The notes under the pieces: generated by a model
Seen by the model: the letters and a program-made list of their open reading frames with translations, nothing else
The model's database searches: none
Told to the model about the DNA's origin: nothing
Source of the DNA: Pleurodeles waltl
Lineage: Eukaryota; Chordata; Amphibia; Caudata; Salamandridae
Direction: 5' to 3'
DNA length: 64,000 nucleotides
Assembly (NCBI RefSeq): GCF_031143425.1
Contig: NC_090445.1
Span: 1,195,206,691 to 1,195,270,690 of the forward strand
Program-made: the position numbers and the translations under genes
In this document: in pieces, positions 22,787 to 33,430 of the stretch
Layout of the letters: each line of letters begins with the position of its first letter
Position numbering within the stretch: the stretch's first letter is position 1

Positions 22787-24110
22787 GTGAGAATGATGGT
22801 AAATAACATTGTAAAGAAAACAAACCTAGACCCGCAGGACCCCAACAACTACAGACTAATCACAAATGGACCTTTCCTGGGCAAACTGAAAGAAAGGACA
22901 GCATTCGCCCAGATGTCACAGTTCATTGAAGACAATTCCATACTTTCAGACTACCAAACTGGATTCCACCAAGGAAGAGGCACTGATTCGGCACTCATAG
23001 TAATCTAGGATGATCTTAAAAAAACAGTCGACTTCAATGGAGTTGGTGCAATACTTCTCTTGGACCTCTCAGCTGCCTTTGATATGGTTGACCATGACAC
23101 GCTAATTCAAAGACTCCACAAAGCCGGCTTTGAAGGGACTGCTCTCAACTGGATTACATCCTACCTTCAAATAGAGTAATATAATCTATTCTCCCCCCTT
23201 CTCGTCCAAACCCTACCTCACAAAAGCAGGGGTCCCCCAAGGATCAATCATCTCACCTTTGATTTTCAACATCTACATGATATCATTACCAGAACTGATC
23301 AATGATTTTCAACTCACATGCTACAACTATGCAGATGACACACACATACTACTTAAATTAGAATGCCCCCAAAACATTGAAAACTCACAAATCTCCAGTT
23401 GCCTCAGAGTCGTTGATCAGTGGATGACTTGGAGGCATCTCAAACTAAATGCCTCCAAAACAGAAATACTCATATGTGGTGACTGAAAAAAGTATGACCC
23501 ACTGTGCGCCTGGCCTGATGATCATGGACTCCAAGTTAACTATGAATGCCCAAGTGGACAAATTAGCATGAACAATCTTCATCACCTTAAAGACTATACA
23601 ACGCATCTTCCCCCACCTCCACACAGGGTGCAGGCTACTATCTCTCTTGTACTTACCAAACTGGATAATGCCAACGGCCTCTACAATGGATCATCTCTAT
23701 CTAATACGCAAAACGACAACGTATTCAGAACTCCGCTGCCAGGCTACTATTACATGTAAAGCCAGAGGCCCACATCTCACCTGCCTTGAGAGCACTACAC
23801 TGGTTACCCGTTGCCAGAAGATGCACATTCAAGCTGCTTTGTATCATCCACAAAGCTATTCATGGAACAGGACCCCTCTTTATCAGCAACAAAATAACCA
23901 AATACATTAAACAAAGAAACCTCCACTCAAGATTGGCACCCCACCTTAGAACACCACCATACAAGAAAAAGACTATAGGTGTTACATCCTTCTCCGTTCA
24001 ATCAACCAAACTATGGAATTCATTACCCCCAAATATAAGACACACAGATAACTACCTTGTCTTCAGAAGACCTCTCATGAGTTGACTCCTTCCTTCATAA
24101 CCACCATATT
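22787..24110 (+). pseudogene. 5'-truncated L2-like LINE: reverse transcriptase to 3' end
   Basis: Begins inside the reverse transcriptase: NLDPQDPNNYRLI, then ILSDYQTGFHQGRGTDSA, LLLDLSAAFDMVDHDTL, GVPQGSIISPLIFNIYMISL (after a frameshift near 23180) and YNYADDTHILL (about 23321-23353). The C-terminal part is ALHWLPVARRCTFKLLCIIH and TKLWNSLPPN. Stops occur at 23008 and 23176, with further frameshifts near 23500-23780. A possible poly(A) signal AATAAA lies near 24225. It differs enough from the 12.5-16.0 kb element to be a separate L2-like family. Confidence 0.8.
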
Positions 24111-24296
24111 CAAACGGCTATGAACTGCATATGCCTGTGTTGATAAATATTTTTTATCTGATTATGTGTATATTCTAGATATGTATAGTTCTTTAGGAAA
24201 TATGTATCGCTACTATGTCATAACAATAAATCACACTCATTCTCTTTAAACCTGTTTAACTGATGTATATTTACTTACGGTTTAGATATGTACATG

Positions 24297-24432
24297 TATA
24301 TGTTATATATATATATATATTTTTACAGGTGTGTATGTGTATATGTGTGTGTATTCGTGTGTGTATTCATGTGTGTGTGTGTGTGTATATATATATTTAT
24401 ATATAAATATATATTTGTGTGTGCGTGTGTGT
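24297..24432. repeat. (TA)n/(TG)n compound microsatellite
   Basis: ATATATATATAT followed by TGTGTATGTGTATATGTGTG-type and TGTGTGTGTGTG runs. It probably grew from the tail of the L2-like copy just upstream. Very AT-rich unclassified DNA follows to about 24880. Confidence 0.8.
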
Positions 24433-24879
24433 TATTCTATGCTTAACATGTTACTTATGAATCCCTGCTCTCATTTTATATCACACTGATCAAATGTTTT
24501 ATTATCATAAGCATTTGACTTTTCAAAAATTGAGTAAAGATAAGTAAATGTTGGAAAAATACACTTATTAATTAACTTCAAATATTACAAATCTTGAAAG
24601 TCTGTGATTATACACCCCTACGTTTCTTCTCATATTATACCCATTATTATATTCCTTGAATATATATTCCCTTACTATGTATTGACATATCTATTTATTT
24701 ATTACTCTAGTCCCACTGTACTAGAGAAAAATAAAATAAAATCTATAAATACAATTCAAATTATAAATAAGTAAATTAAAAAATATATTATTATTAATAA
24801 TAAAAATAAGGATCATCAATATGTATATATAAATAAAATTATTAGTCAAAACAAATTATATTTTACTCTCTTGTAGTCT

Positions 24880-25495
24880 CTTGTAAGCTTTACTTTGTCT
24901 ACCATCACCATATGCCATGTCTCTATCAATCTATCCTCCATCCCCACTCTGACTCATCCCAAACCCATTCTACTACTTTAATCTCCTAAATAACCCTGCC
25001 TAAGCTCTTCCCTCTTCTTCCAAAGCTCTTCCCTCCTCTTCCAAAGCTCTTCCCTCCTCTTCCATATGTAACTCACACAAACCTCAGTTTACTACCATGA
25101 TCACCCTAACAACCCTACTATATTCTCCCTCATTTATCTCACCTTTGACTCATCCAAAACCCCTCCAGCTATGATCTCCCTAACCCTTTCCACAGACGCT
25201 TCCCTCCTCCGTCTCCCCTTTACTCATCCCAAGCCTCATCCTATTACTATAAACTCCCAATCAACACGTCTGGATTCTACCCTCCTCTACCCCTCCATTA
25301 CTCCAGTCAATCCAACTAACAAACTCACATATCTACGTCTCAAATTAACTCATAATAATACTAAAACTGTACACATATTACCCTATACTAATCCACCACT
25401 AATTGGGTTCCAGAGTAGCGTGCTACTCGCCGAAAAGCACTTCGACGCCTCGTCAGGGGTAGTAAGCGCTACATAAATACAATTACAATTACAAT
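24880..25495 (+). repeat. Probable LINE 3' untranslated tail
   Basis: A pyrimidine-rich stretch includes three near-copies of AAGCTCTTCCCTCCTCTTCC (about 25000-25065). It ends GTAAGCGCTACATAAATACA followed by ATTACA repeats (about 25460-25495). The ending GCGCTACATAAATACAATTA is the kind of 3' end seen in L2/CR1-type LINEs and their SINEs. No reverse transcriptase is left. Confidence 0.5.
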
Positions 25496-25572
25496 GATAC
25501 TTGAACTATTCAATAATTCGATTTTCCAACTCGCCCACCATTCATTTCATCTGTCCGTCTGTCCATCAATAC

Positions 25573-25925
25573 ATGACTACCAGTTACTTAACATTGTTTC
25601 TTTTGTTTTTCCCTCTTGCTCCTAGCGCCCATGGCGCTTTCATGTTTTGCACAGCGCAGTAGGCAGTATTAGAGTACTTTTCATGACTACTAGTTACTTC
25701 TCATTATTTATTTTGTTTTTCATTTGAGCTCATGGCGCCCATGGCAATTTCAAGTTTTACAAAGTGCAACAGGAAGTATTGGAGCGGTTTGCATAACTAC
25801 CAGTTTCTTGTCATTGTTTGTTTTGTTTTAATTTTGCGCTTATGGCGCTTTCAAGTTTTACACAGCACAATGGGCCGTATTGGAGTGTTTTGCATGACTA
25901 ACAGTTATTTCACATTGTTTCTTAG
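25573..25925 (+). repeat. 110-bp tandem repeat, a little over three units
   Basis: ATGACTACCAGTTACTT-type starts occur at 25573, 25683, 25793 and 25893. Each unit contains CATTGTTT.TTTTGTTTT, ATGGCGC/TTTCA.GTTTT and GTATTGGAG. The last unit is about 10 bases shorter. Confidence 0.75.
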
Positions 25926-26029
25926 TTATCTCACATCACAGTTAAGGAGAGGACAGTGCATCCAGTTCGTAACACAGCTTACAAAATGGCATTGCAAAAC
26001 TTTTTAACTATAGTAAAGCACTTTAATTT

Positions 26030-26216
26030 TCTTCATCATTGTTTAGAGTTGTGATACCCTATCCTTGACAATTCTTGTTTCATTCTTTCTCATTAAAAGT
26101 TCCCTTTTGTCATGCATGGTCTTGAAGAGCTGCTGGCTCAGTGGGATTATGTGGCAGGAAAGGACCAAATTAAGAGTCAGGACTGACCAATTTATGTGGC
26201 AAAAAGGTCCACTTAT
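26030..26216 (-). repeat. R1-related repeat, part left of the LTR-like insertion
   Basis: Read on the minus strand, the part next to the insertion gives AAGTGGACCTTTTTGCCACA then TAAATTGGTC, matching 2865-2900 of R1. It continues on the other side of the 26217-29179 insertion. Confidence 0.6.
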
Positions 26217-29179
26217 TGTAGGAAAGTACCATCTTGCCTGGCATGTTACCACCATATTTCACTGTATATATGTTGTTTTAGTTGTATGTGTCACTGAGAC
26301 CCTGCCAGCCAGGGCCCCAGTGCTCATAAGTGTGCCCTGTATGTGTTACCTGTGTTATGACTAACTGTCTCACTGAGGCTCTGCTATCCAGAACCTCAGT
26401 GGTTATGCTCTCTCATTTCTTTCCAAATTGTCACTAACAGGCTAGTGACCAATTTCACCAATTTACATTGGCATACTGGAACACCCTTATAATTCCCTAG
26501 TATATGGTACTGAGGTATCCAGGGTATTGGGGTTCCAGGAGATCCCTATGGGCTGCAGCATTTCTTGTGCCACCCATAGGGAGATCGGACAATTCTTACA
26601 CAGGCCTGCCAGTGCAGCCTGGGAGAAATAACGTCCACGTTATTTCACAGCCATTTACCACTGCACTTAAGTAACTTATAAGTCACCTATATGTCTAACC
26701 TTTACCTGGTAAAGGTTGGGTGCTAAGTTACTTAGTGTGTGGGCACCCTGGCACTAGCCAAGGTGCTCCCACATTGTTCAGGGCAAATTCCCCGGACTTT
26801 GTGAGTGCGGGGACACCATTACACGCGTGCACTATACATATGTCACGACATATGTATAGCGTCACAATGGTAACTCCGAACATGGCCATGTAACATGTCT
26901 AGGATCATGGAATTGTCACCCCAATGCCATTCTGGCATTGAGGAGACAATTCCATGATCCCCCGAGTCTCTAGCTCAGACCCGGGTACTGCCAAACTACC
27001 TTCCCCGGGGTTTCACTGCAGCTGCTGCTGCTGCCAACCCCTCAGACAGGTTTCTGCCCTCCTGGGGTCCAGCCAGGCATGGCCCAGGAAGGCAGAACAA
27101 AGGACTTCCTGAGAGAGAGGGTGTTACACCCTCTCCCTTTGGAAAAAGGTGTCAGGGCTGGGGAGGAGTCTGGAAATGCTTTGATGGGCACAGATGGTGC
27201 CCATCTCTGCATAAGCCAGTCTTCACCGGTTCAGGGATCCCTCAGCCCTGCTCTGGCGCGAAACTGGACAAAGGAAAGGGGAGTGACCACTCCCCTGACC
27301 TGCACCTCCCCTGGGAGGTGCCCAGAGCTCCTCCAGTGTGCTCCAGACCTCTGCCATCTTGGAAAAAGAGGTGCTGCTGGCACACTGGACTACTCTGAGT
27401 GGCCAGTGCCAGCAGGTGACGTCAGAGACTCCTTCTGATAGGCTCCTTCAGGTGTTGCTAGCCTATCCTCTCTCCTAAGTAGCCAAACCCTCTTTTCTGG
27501 CTATTTAGGGTCTCTGCTTTGGGGAATTCCTTAGATAACGAATGCAAGAGCTCATCAGAGTTCCTCTGCATCTCTCTCTTCACCTTCTGCCAAGGAATCG
27601 ACTGCTGACCGCGCTGGAAGCTTGCAAAACTGCAACAAAGTAGCAAAGACGACTACTGCGACCTTGTAACGCTGATCCTGCCACCTTCTCGACTGTTTTC
27701 CTGGTGGTGCATGCTGTGGGGATAGTCTGCCTCCTCTCTGCACTAGAAGCTCCGAAGAAATCTCCTGTGGGTCGACGGAATCTTCCCCCTGCAACCGCAG
27801 GCACCAAAGAACTGCTTCACCGGTCCTCTGGGTCTCCTCTCAGCACGACGAGCGAGGTCCGTTGAACTCAGCAACTCTGTCCAAGTGACTCCCACAGTCC
27901 AGTGACTCTTCAGTCCAAGTTTGGTGGAGGTAAGTCCTTGCCTCCCCACGCTAGACTGCATTGCTGGGAACCGTGTGTTTTGCAGCTACTCCAGCTCCTG
28001 TGCACTCACCGAGGATTTCCTTTGTGCACAGCCAAGCCTGGGTCCACGGCACTCTAACCTGCATTGCACAACCTCCTGAGTTGTCCTCCGGCGGCGTGGG
28101 ACTCTCTTGTGTAACTTCGGGTGAGCACCATTTCACTCTACTTCGTAGTGCCTGTTCCGGCACTTCTCCGGGTGCTGCTTGCTTCTGAGAGGGCTCCTTG
28201 TCTTGCTGGACGCCCCCTCTGTCCCCTCACGCAATTGGCGACATCCTGGTCCCTCCTGGGCCACAGCAGCATCCAAAAACCCTAACCGCGAGCTTTGCAG
28301 CTAGCAAGGCTTGTATGCGGTCTTTCTGCAGGAAAACACTTCTGCACGACTCTTCACGACGTGGGACATCCATCCTCCAAAGGGGAAGTTTCTAGCCCTT
28401 GTTGTTCTTGCAGAATCCTCAGCTTCTACCATCTGGTGGCAGCTTCTTTGCACCCACAGCTGGCATTTCCTGGGCATCTGCCCACTCCCGACTTGATCGT
28501 GACTTTGGTCCCCTTGTTCCACAGGCCTTCGTCTGGAAATCCATTGTGGTTGCATTGCTGGTTTTGGTCTTTCCTGCAGAATTCCCCTATCACGACTTCT
28601 GTGCTCTTTGGGGAACTTAGGTGCACTTTGCACCCACTTTTCAGGGTCTTGGGGTGGGCTATTTTTCTAACTCTCACTGTTTTCTTACAGTCCCAGCGAC
28701 CCTCTACAAGGTCACATAGGTTTGGGGTCCATTCGTGGTTCGCATTCCACTTCTAGAGTATATGGTTTGTGTTGCCCCTATCCCTGTGTGCCCCCATTGC
28801 ATTCTATTGTGACTATACATTGTTTGCACTGTTTTCTATTGCTATTACTGCATATTTTGGTATTGTGTACATATATTTTGTGTATATTTGCTATCCTCAT
28901 ACTGAGGGTACTCACTGAGATACTTTGGCATATTGTCATAAAAATAAAGTACCTTTATTTTTAGTATATCTGTGTATTGTGTTTTCTTATGATATTGTGC
29001 AAGTGACACTAGTGGTACTGTAGGAGCTTCACTCGTCTCCTAGTTCAGCCTAAGCTGCTCTGCTAAGCTACCATTTTCTATCAGCCTAGACACCCTATAC
29101 ACTAATAAGGGATACCTGGGCCTGGTGCAAGGTGTAAGTACCCCTTGGTACTTACTACAAGCCAGTCCAGCCTCCTACA
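26217..29179 (+). mobile_element. 2.96-kb LTR-like unit (solo LTR) with CTTAT target duplication
   Basis: It starts TGTAGGA and ends TCCTACA, so it has TG...CA ends with a 7-base inverted repeat. It is flanked by the 5-base duplication CTTAT at 26212-26216 and 29180-29184. The flanking repeat R1 is continuous if the insert is removed. There are no gag or pol remains, so it is best read as a solo LTR or a non-autonomous element. A poly(A) signal AATAAA sits at 28943-28948. A strong donor-like GAG|GTAAGT (27930) and an acceptor-like TTTTCTTACAG (ending 28690) suggest transcripts from it might be spliced. The length is unusually large for an LTR. I remember near-identical repeats as very common in newt DNA. 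Confidence 0.8.
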
Positions 29180-29270
29180 CTTATCCATTTACAACGCCAA
29201 TAGCTCTAACTGTTGCAAACACGATATCTATTGCATTGCAAATGCTTGTTACATCTTACTCTCCCTGTTG
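29180..29270 (-). repeat. R1-related repeat, part right of the LTR-like insertion
   Basis: The minus strand reads AACAGTTAGAGCTATTGGCG then TTGTAAATGGATAAG, the R1 head seen at 2837-2875. Joined across the CTTAT duplication it completes the copy that ends at 26216. Confidence 0.7.
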
Positions 29271-31029
29271 CTCTTAGCCAAAGTCTTATGAAGAAAAATA
29301 AACCTGCTCTACCAAAATGAGTGGAGGTGCCACCATCTGCATCTACCTGCATAAATTAACCACTGTGTGTCTCTAATCACCCTTTTTAGAAGTCATCACT
29401 CTTTGTGACTGTAGGTGCCATGCCACTTTGGCAGTATTCCCGACACTTAGCGAGTAACCATGCATAGGCCACAATATCCTATTAGTTCCTCTGGTGTTGA
29501 TTGCAAAGGCTTGGCAATCGTGTAAGTTACTGCTTCGATGCCCCAAAGTTCATTAACGAGCTGGAAGCGTTTTTTTCACTCTTTGTATTTCTTTGGAGTC
29601 TTTCCAACAGGCAGTATTTATTTGCAGTACTTTATTGTCCACATACCTTGAGGGAGGAGAGAGGTGCATTGGTTAGATCACTGAAAGAAACAGTAACATC
29701 GTGGAGCGAACTGGTAATTGTCACTGAACATTGTACTGCGCTCTCTGCTAACTTCCTGCATTTCATTATTATTGCTGCCTTGCTGTTTATTCCAGAAGTT
29801 GATGCGATAATAGTACGGTAGTCTTCCTGAAATGCTATATTTATAACTCAGCTTGTAGAATTGCGCCCACGATGTATATCTTCAGCTGTGATCTGAATGC
29901 GATGAGGCACACTGCATGAGAAGATCAGGCACGCTGCCGATATCATTTTCGCAGCAGTAGCCAGTCTGTCATGCGTCCTAGTGCAAGGAAGGAATTGGAC
30001 GCCCTGACTGCTGTCTGAATTATAAACTACAGCACTGATCCGTGTTCTTTGGGCCCCTCAGACATCTGGGCCCTGGTGGCACTGCGCCTGCTGCACCAAA
30101 GGAAGCCACGCCCCTGGCTCCAGAGTGTTTAAGGAGATAAATGCAATGGCTTTTACCATCTATATGTTTTATGTTGGCAATAGGTATGGTCTGCCCTGCA
30201 AATTGCAGCACGCAAATACATTTAAACCGGCCAGAAGGCGTCTTTGGAAACGTAAAAACATGATCCACCCGTCCGCTTTATACTTTTGTTTTTGTTATGC
30301 TTACATAGGCAGCACAAATGGATGCAAGGACAATGAAGACGACGCAAAGTAACTAATTATTATACGTCGCTGCTTTAGTTTTCATCTAATACCTGAAATT
30401 AATTCTACATTCTTTCCTTTAAGAAATCCCAAATATCAAGAAGTCCTTTGATTCAATCAATACAGTCAGTACAACATAATATAAGGTCAGTGTGACGATG
30501 ATAGTGCCATCGTCTGTGAATCAGTTATCTGCTCTGGTTAGGTGCCATTAACGTGAAAAGTGAATTCTGAATCTAGTTGTTCACTGGTACACATCAGATG
30601 AATGGTGTTAAATCACCAGGGATACTGAGTGTGTCCCCTGCCTCGTCTGGGTCTCCAGAGACCTTAGGGAATGAGCAGAATTGTCGGTAGCAGTCTTGAA
30701 CCTCCGCCACCTTCTCCCTCACCAGTTGGTCTTCACTGGCCCAAAGAAGGTGGAAGAACAAGGGTGGTGCTCTTCCGTTGCCAGGGACCAACTTCCCTGC
30801 TAACTTGGGTCTGCATACTTGGGTGGTCAAGATAGACTAATGCTGAGAGAGGTTACAGAGGGTGGCTGAACACCATTTTTAACAAGTAATTTTTATTTCA
30901 GATAAGTATCATATCAATCCATAAAACAGACAATATGAAAATATAAATAGAGCACTACATTTCAATTGGCACTTAATATCAGGGGCCAAGTACGTGCCTC
31001 TGCCATACATCGTTCTGTTAAGAAGCAAA
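29271..31029. other. No gene; possible hAT-type end near 30115
   Basis: Unclassified. The minus-strand sequence starting CAGGGGCGTGGCTTCC at about 30117 looks like a hAT terminus, but no partner end or duplication is visible. Short frames here have no recognised domain. Confidence 0.35.
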
Positions 31030-31064
31030 TGCTTCTCAGCCTTTTGGCTAAGATCAAGTGTAGC
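31030..31064 (+). pseudogene. U2 snRNA 5'-end relic
   Basis: The 35 bases match the first part of vertebrate U2 snRNA: CCTTTTGGCTAAGATCAAGT is exact, and the preceding TGCTTCTCAG differs at a couple of positions. Similarity stops right after GTGTAG, before the branch-point-binding region, so it cannot make a working U2. It is either a truncated retropseudogene or part of a U2-derived SINE. No snRNA promoter or 3' box was noted. Confidence 0.8.
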
Positions 31065-32823
31065 CCTATCAAGAAGCATCAACACGTTTCACTATTAGAC
31101 ATTTCCAATAACAAGGTGAAATAAAGTTTCCTAATTTGCTTTGAACGGACATTTCAAAGCCCACAATAAGTATCTAGATATGCCAGAGACCAGGATTTCA
31201 TAGTGTCTAATCTGCACATCCGTAAAACTGTCTAGTAATGTGTAGTGCGTATTCTTTAATGACACAAGTAAATGTGTTTTTTTACACAGCTTTCTGTACA
31301 CTAGACAGAAGGAAAAAATGTGCCTCTACGTCCTCTCCCTCTAAGCAGTGATATCAAAATTAAGATGGTTCTTCCAGGGGCCCCCATCATTTCTTAAAAT
31401 GGCTAGTGGGAGGGTGCTAATTCAAAAATTTCTAAACAGACAATTTGTAAAGTGTTTGAGGGACTTAACTAATATTATGTTATAATTAGATTTTAAACTA
31501 ATAGTCTGTATTGAAACAATTTAAATTTGTAATGATTGATATTTTAAATACGTGTGAAAAAATAGAGCAATGCAATTCCACGTTATACTGACTGAATTGT
31601 ATTAACACAGTTAATTTGTTTAAAGTTATTGTAACATGAATGCTAATGGAGAATTATTAATGCCAAATTCATCAATTGCACACTAAAATGTGCTTATTAG
31701 AATCTATTAATTAATGAGCTGTATTAAGTTATTTGCATTAGCCTAAGTAAGGCCTGCCAGGTCCTGTATTTCAAGACTTTGCAAAAAAATGCCATGTTGT
31801 TAACGTGAACTTTCCTTTCGGAATTTATTCCCATGAGAATACTAGTTTGGTAAGAGGCGTCTATTCTTTTGCACCTAGAGAGTTGAAAGTATTCGACCTT
31901 GGATGTAGAACATCCTGGACTGTGGACAAGCAAGTTGAGCAGTTGTTTCAATCTCATGTGAAGCTAAATGGATGGATACCGTTCTCATGACAGACTTGAG
32001 AAAAGATGAAGTTGTTACAGCTTGGAGTCGTGTGATTGATTTCAATTAGATGATGCCCCTTCAACATCAAATGAACTGTTGTCCTGAATGAATCAGATTG
32101 TTATATGAACTTTTAAATATCGATGACCAGTTGGACTTCAGTCAGTTTCATTTGGTCAGACCCCCATCAGAATCCAGACCGATGCATTACAGATGAACCC
32201 TGCATGCTGTGCCCCTCAGAGAGGTATCTTCCTCTCTGTCTTTTGCCCCTTTGAAATGCTTTGCTGAGACTTGGAGATCTTCTCCCTAACCCTTGCAGAA
32301 GACATTTGATTGAGCTTCTGACATGCTGATGCTTTCCCTTTTTACCTATTGTTTGTCCACCTTAGTTTCTAACTTGTTGCTCGAGATGACCTTTTACCAA
32401 ATTCTTTTGCCCTTTTTGTTTGTTTTGTCTTTTGCTAGCATGTGTTCTACCCCACACGTTTTCCCTTGATTTGGCAAATTGTAGAGTTCTCCTGTATCCA
32501 GCTAAATTGAACTTTGATGATTTGAATTGCCTTGATTCTTATTAGAACTGAGCAACATTTATTTTCTGTATCTCAGATTATCTTGTTGATGTTTTGCATT
32601 GTCCTTTGTCAAATGCTTAGTTGTATTAATGTTAGTTTGTTTGAACTTATTTTGTCTCCTTGGGCAACTCTTGGTGATTGTGTACCTTTACAACTTTGTC
32701 TTGTGAGTTGTCTACATGACTCTGAGCTGTGTAACTTAATTGGTTTGTATTGAAATTGTGTTGTATGGTTCTACCACATCCTATTCAAAGATCTGTTTAC
32801 CTCATTGAGCATTGATTCCTGTG
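31065..32823. other. Unclassified repeat-like DNA
   Basis: No ORF with a known domain. The stretch about 31840-32300 (AGAGGCGTCTATTCTTTTGC, GGACAAGCAAGTTGAGCAG, AGACCCCCATCAGAATCCAG) resembles a newt repeat that I remember, but I cannot name its class and there is no second copy in the window. Confidence 0.35.
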
Positions 32824-33430
32824 TGTAAGAAATGGGGTCTCTAGTTTGCCGAGGTATACACCCTTGTCCAAATAGGGACCACAATCCTAGTCAGGGTAAG
32901 TCACAAACAATAAAAATTATCCTATGCCCACCCTCTGGTAGCTTGGCACTGAGCAGTCAGGCTTAACTTAGAAGGCAATGTGTAAAGTATGTGTGCAATA
33001 TAGCATACAATGACAAAGTGAAAACTCCACATAAAAACACCACCCAGATTTAGAATAATGTAAGATATTTATCTGGTTAAATTACTGTCAAAACAATAAA
33101 GATTCAATAAGCACAAGTTGAGATATCATTTTTACAAGTTTAAAAAAGAGTCAGTCAGTCAGTCAAAGAACTTTATTCGGCAATTGCCATAAAAGTGCAT
33201 ACAAAGACACATATTACGAATCTGTAAATAGTATAAAACACAATTAAATACTGTAAAAACAATTTCTAAAAACACCATGTAAACATCCGATCTAAAACCC
33301 CCTTAACATATGACAAATAAGTATACTGAACATAATTAAGAATCGCAGAAACACAAGATTTCCAGCTGTTATCTCAGAATAGAAACTATCTTGTAATATT
33401 ATACAAAAATCTCTCACAAACATATAAAGA

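Noticed and set aside
28198..28756. Long plus- and minus-strand frames (up to 153 residues) in the 26.2-29.2 kb unit
   Set aside because: They lie inside a solo LTR-like repeat and have no gag, pol or env resemblance.
26217..29179. Reading the unit as a full endogenous retrovirus
   Set aside because: No primer-binding site, gag, protease, reverse transcriptase or integrase was seen, and no direct repeats lie at its ends.
31030..31064. Functional U2 snRNA gene
   Set aside because: Only about 35 bases match. The branch-site-pairing and Sm regions are absent.
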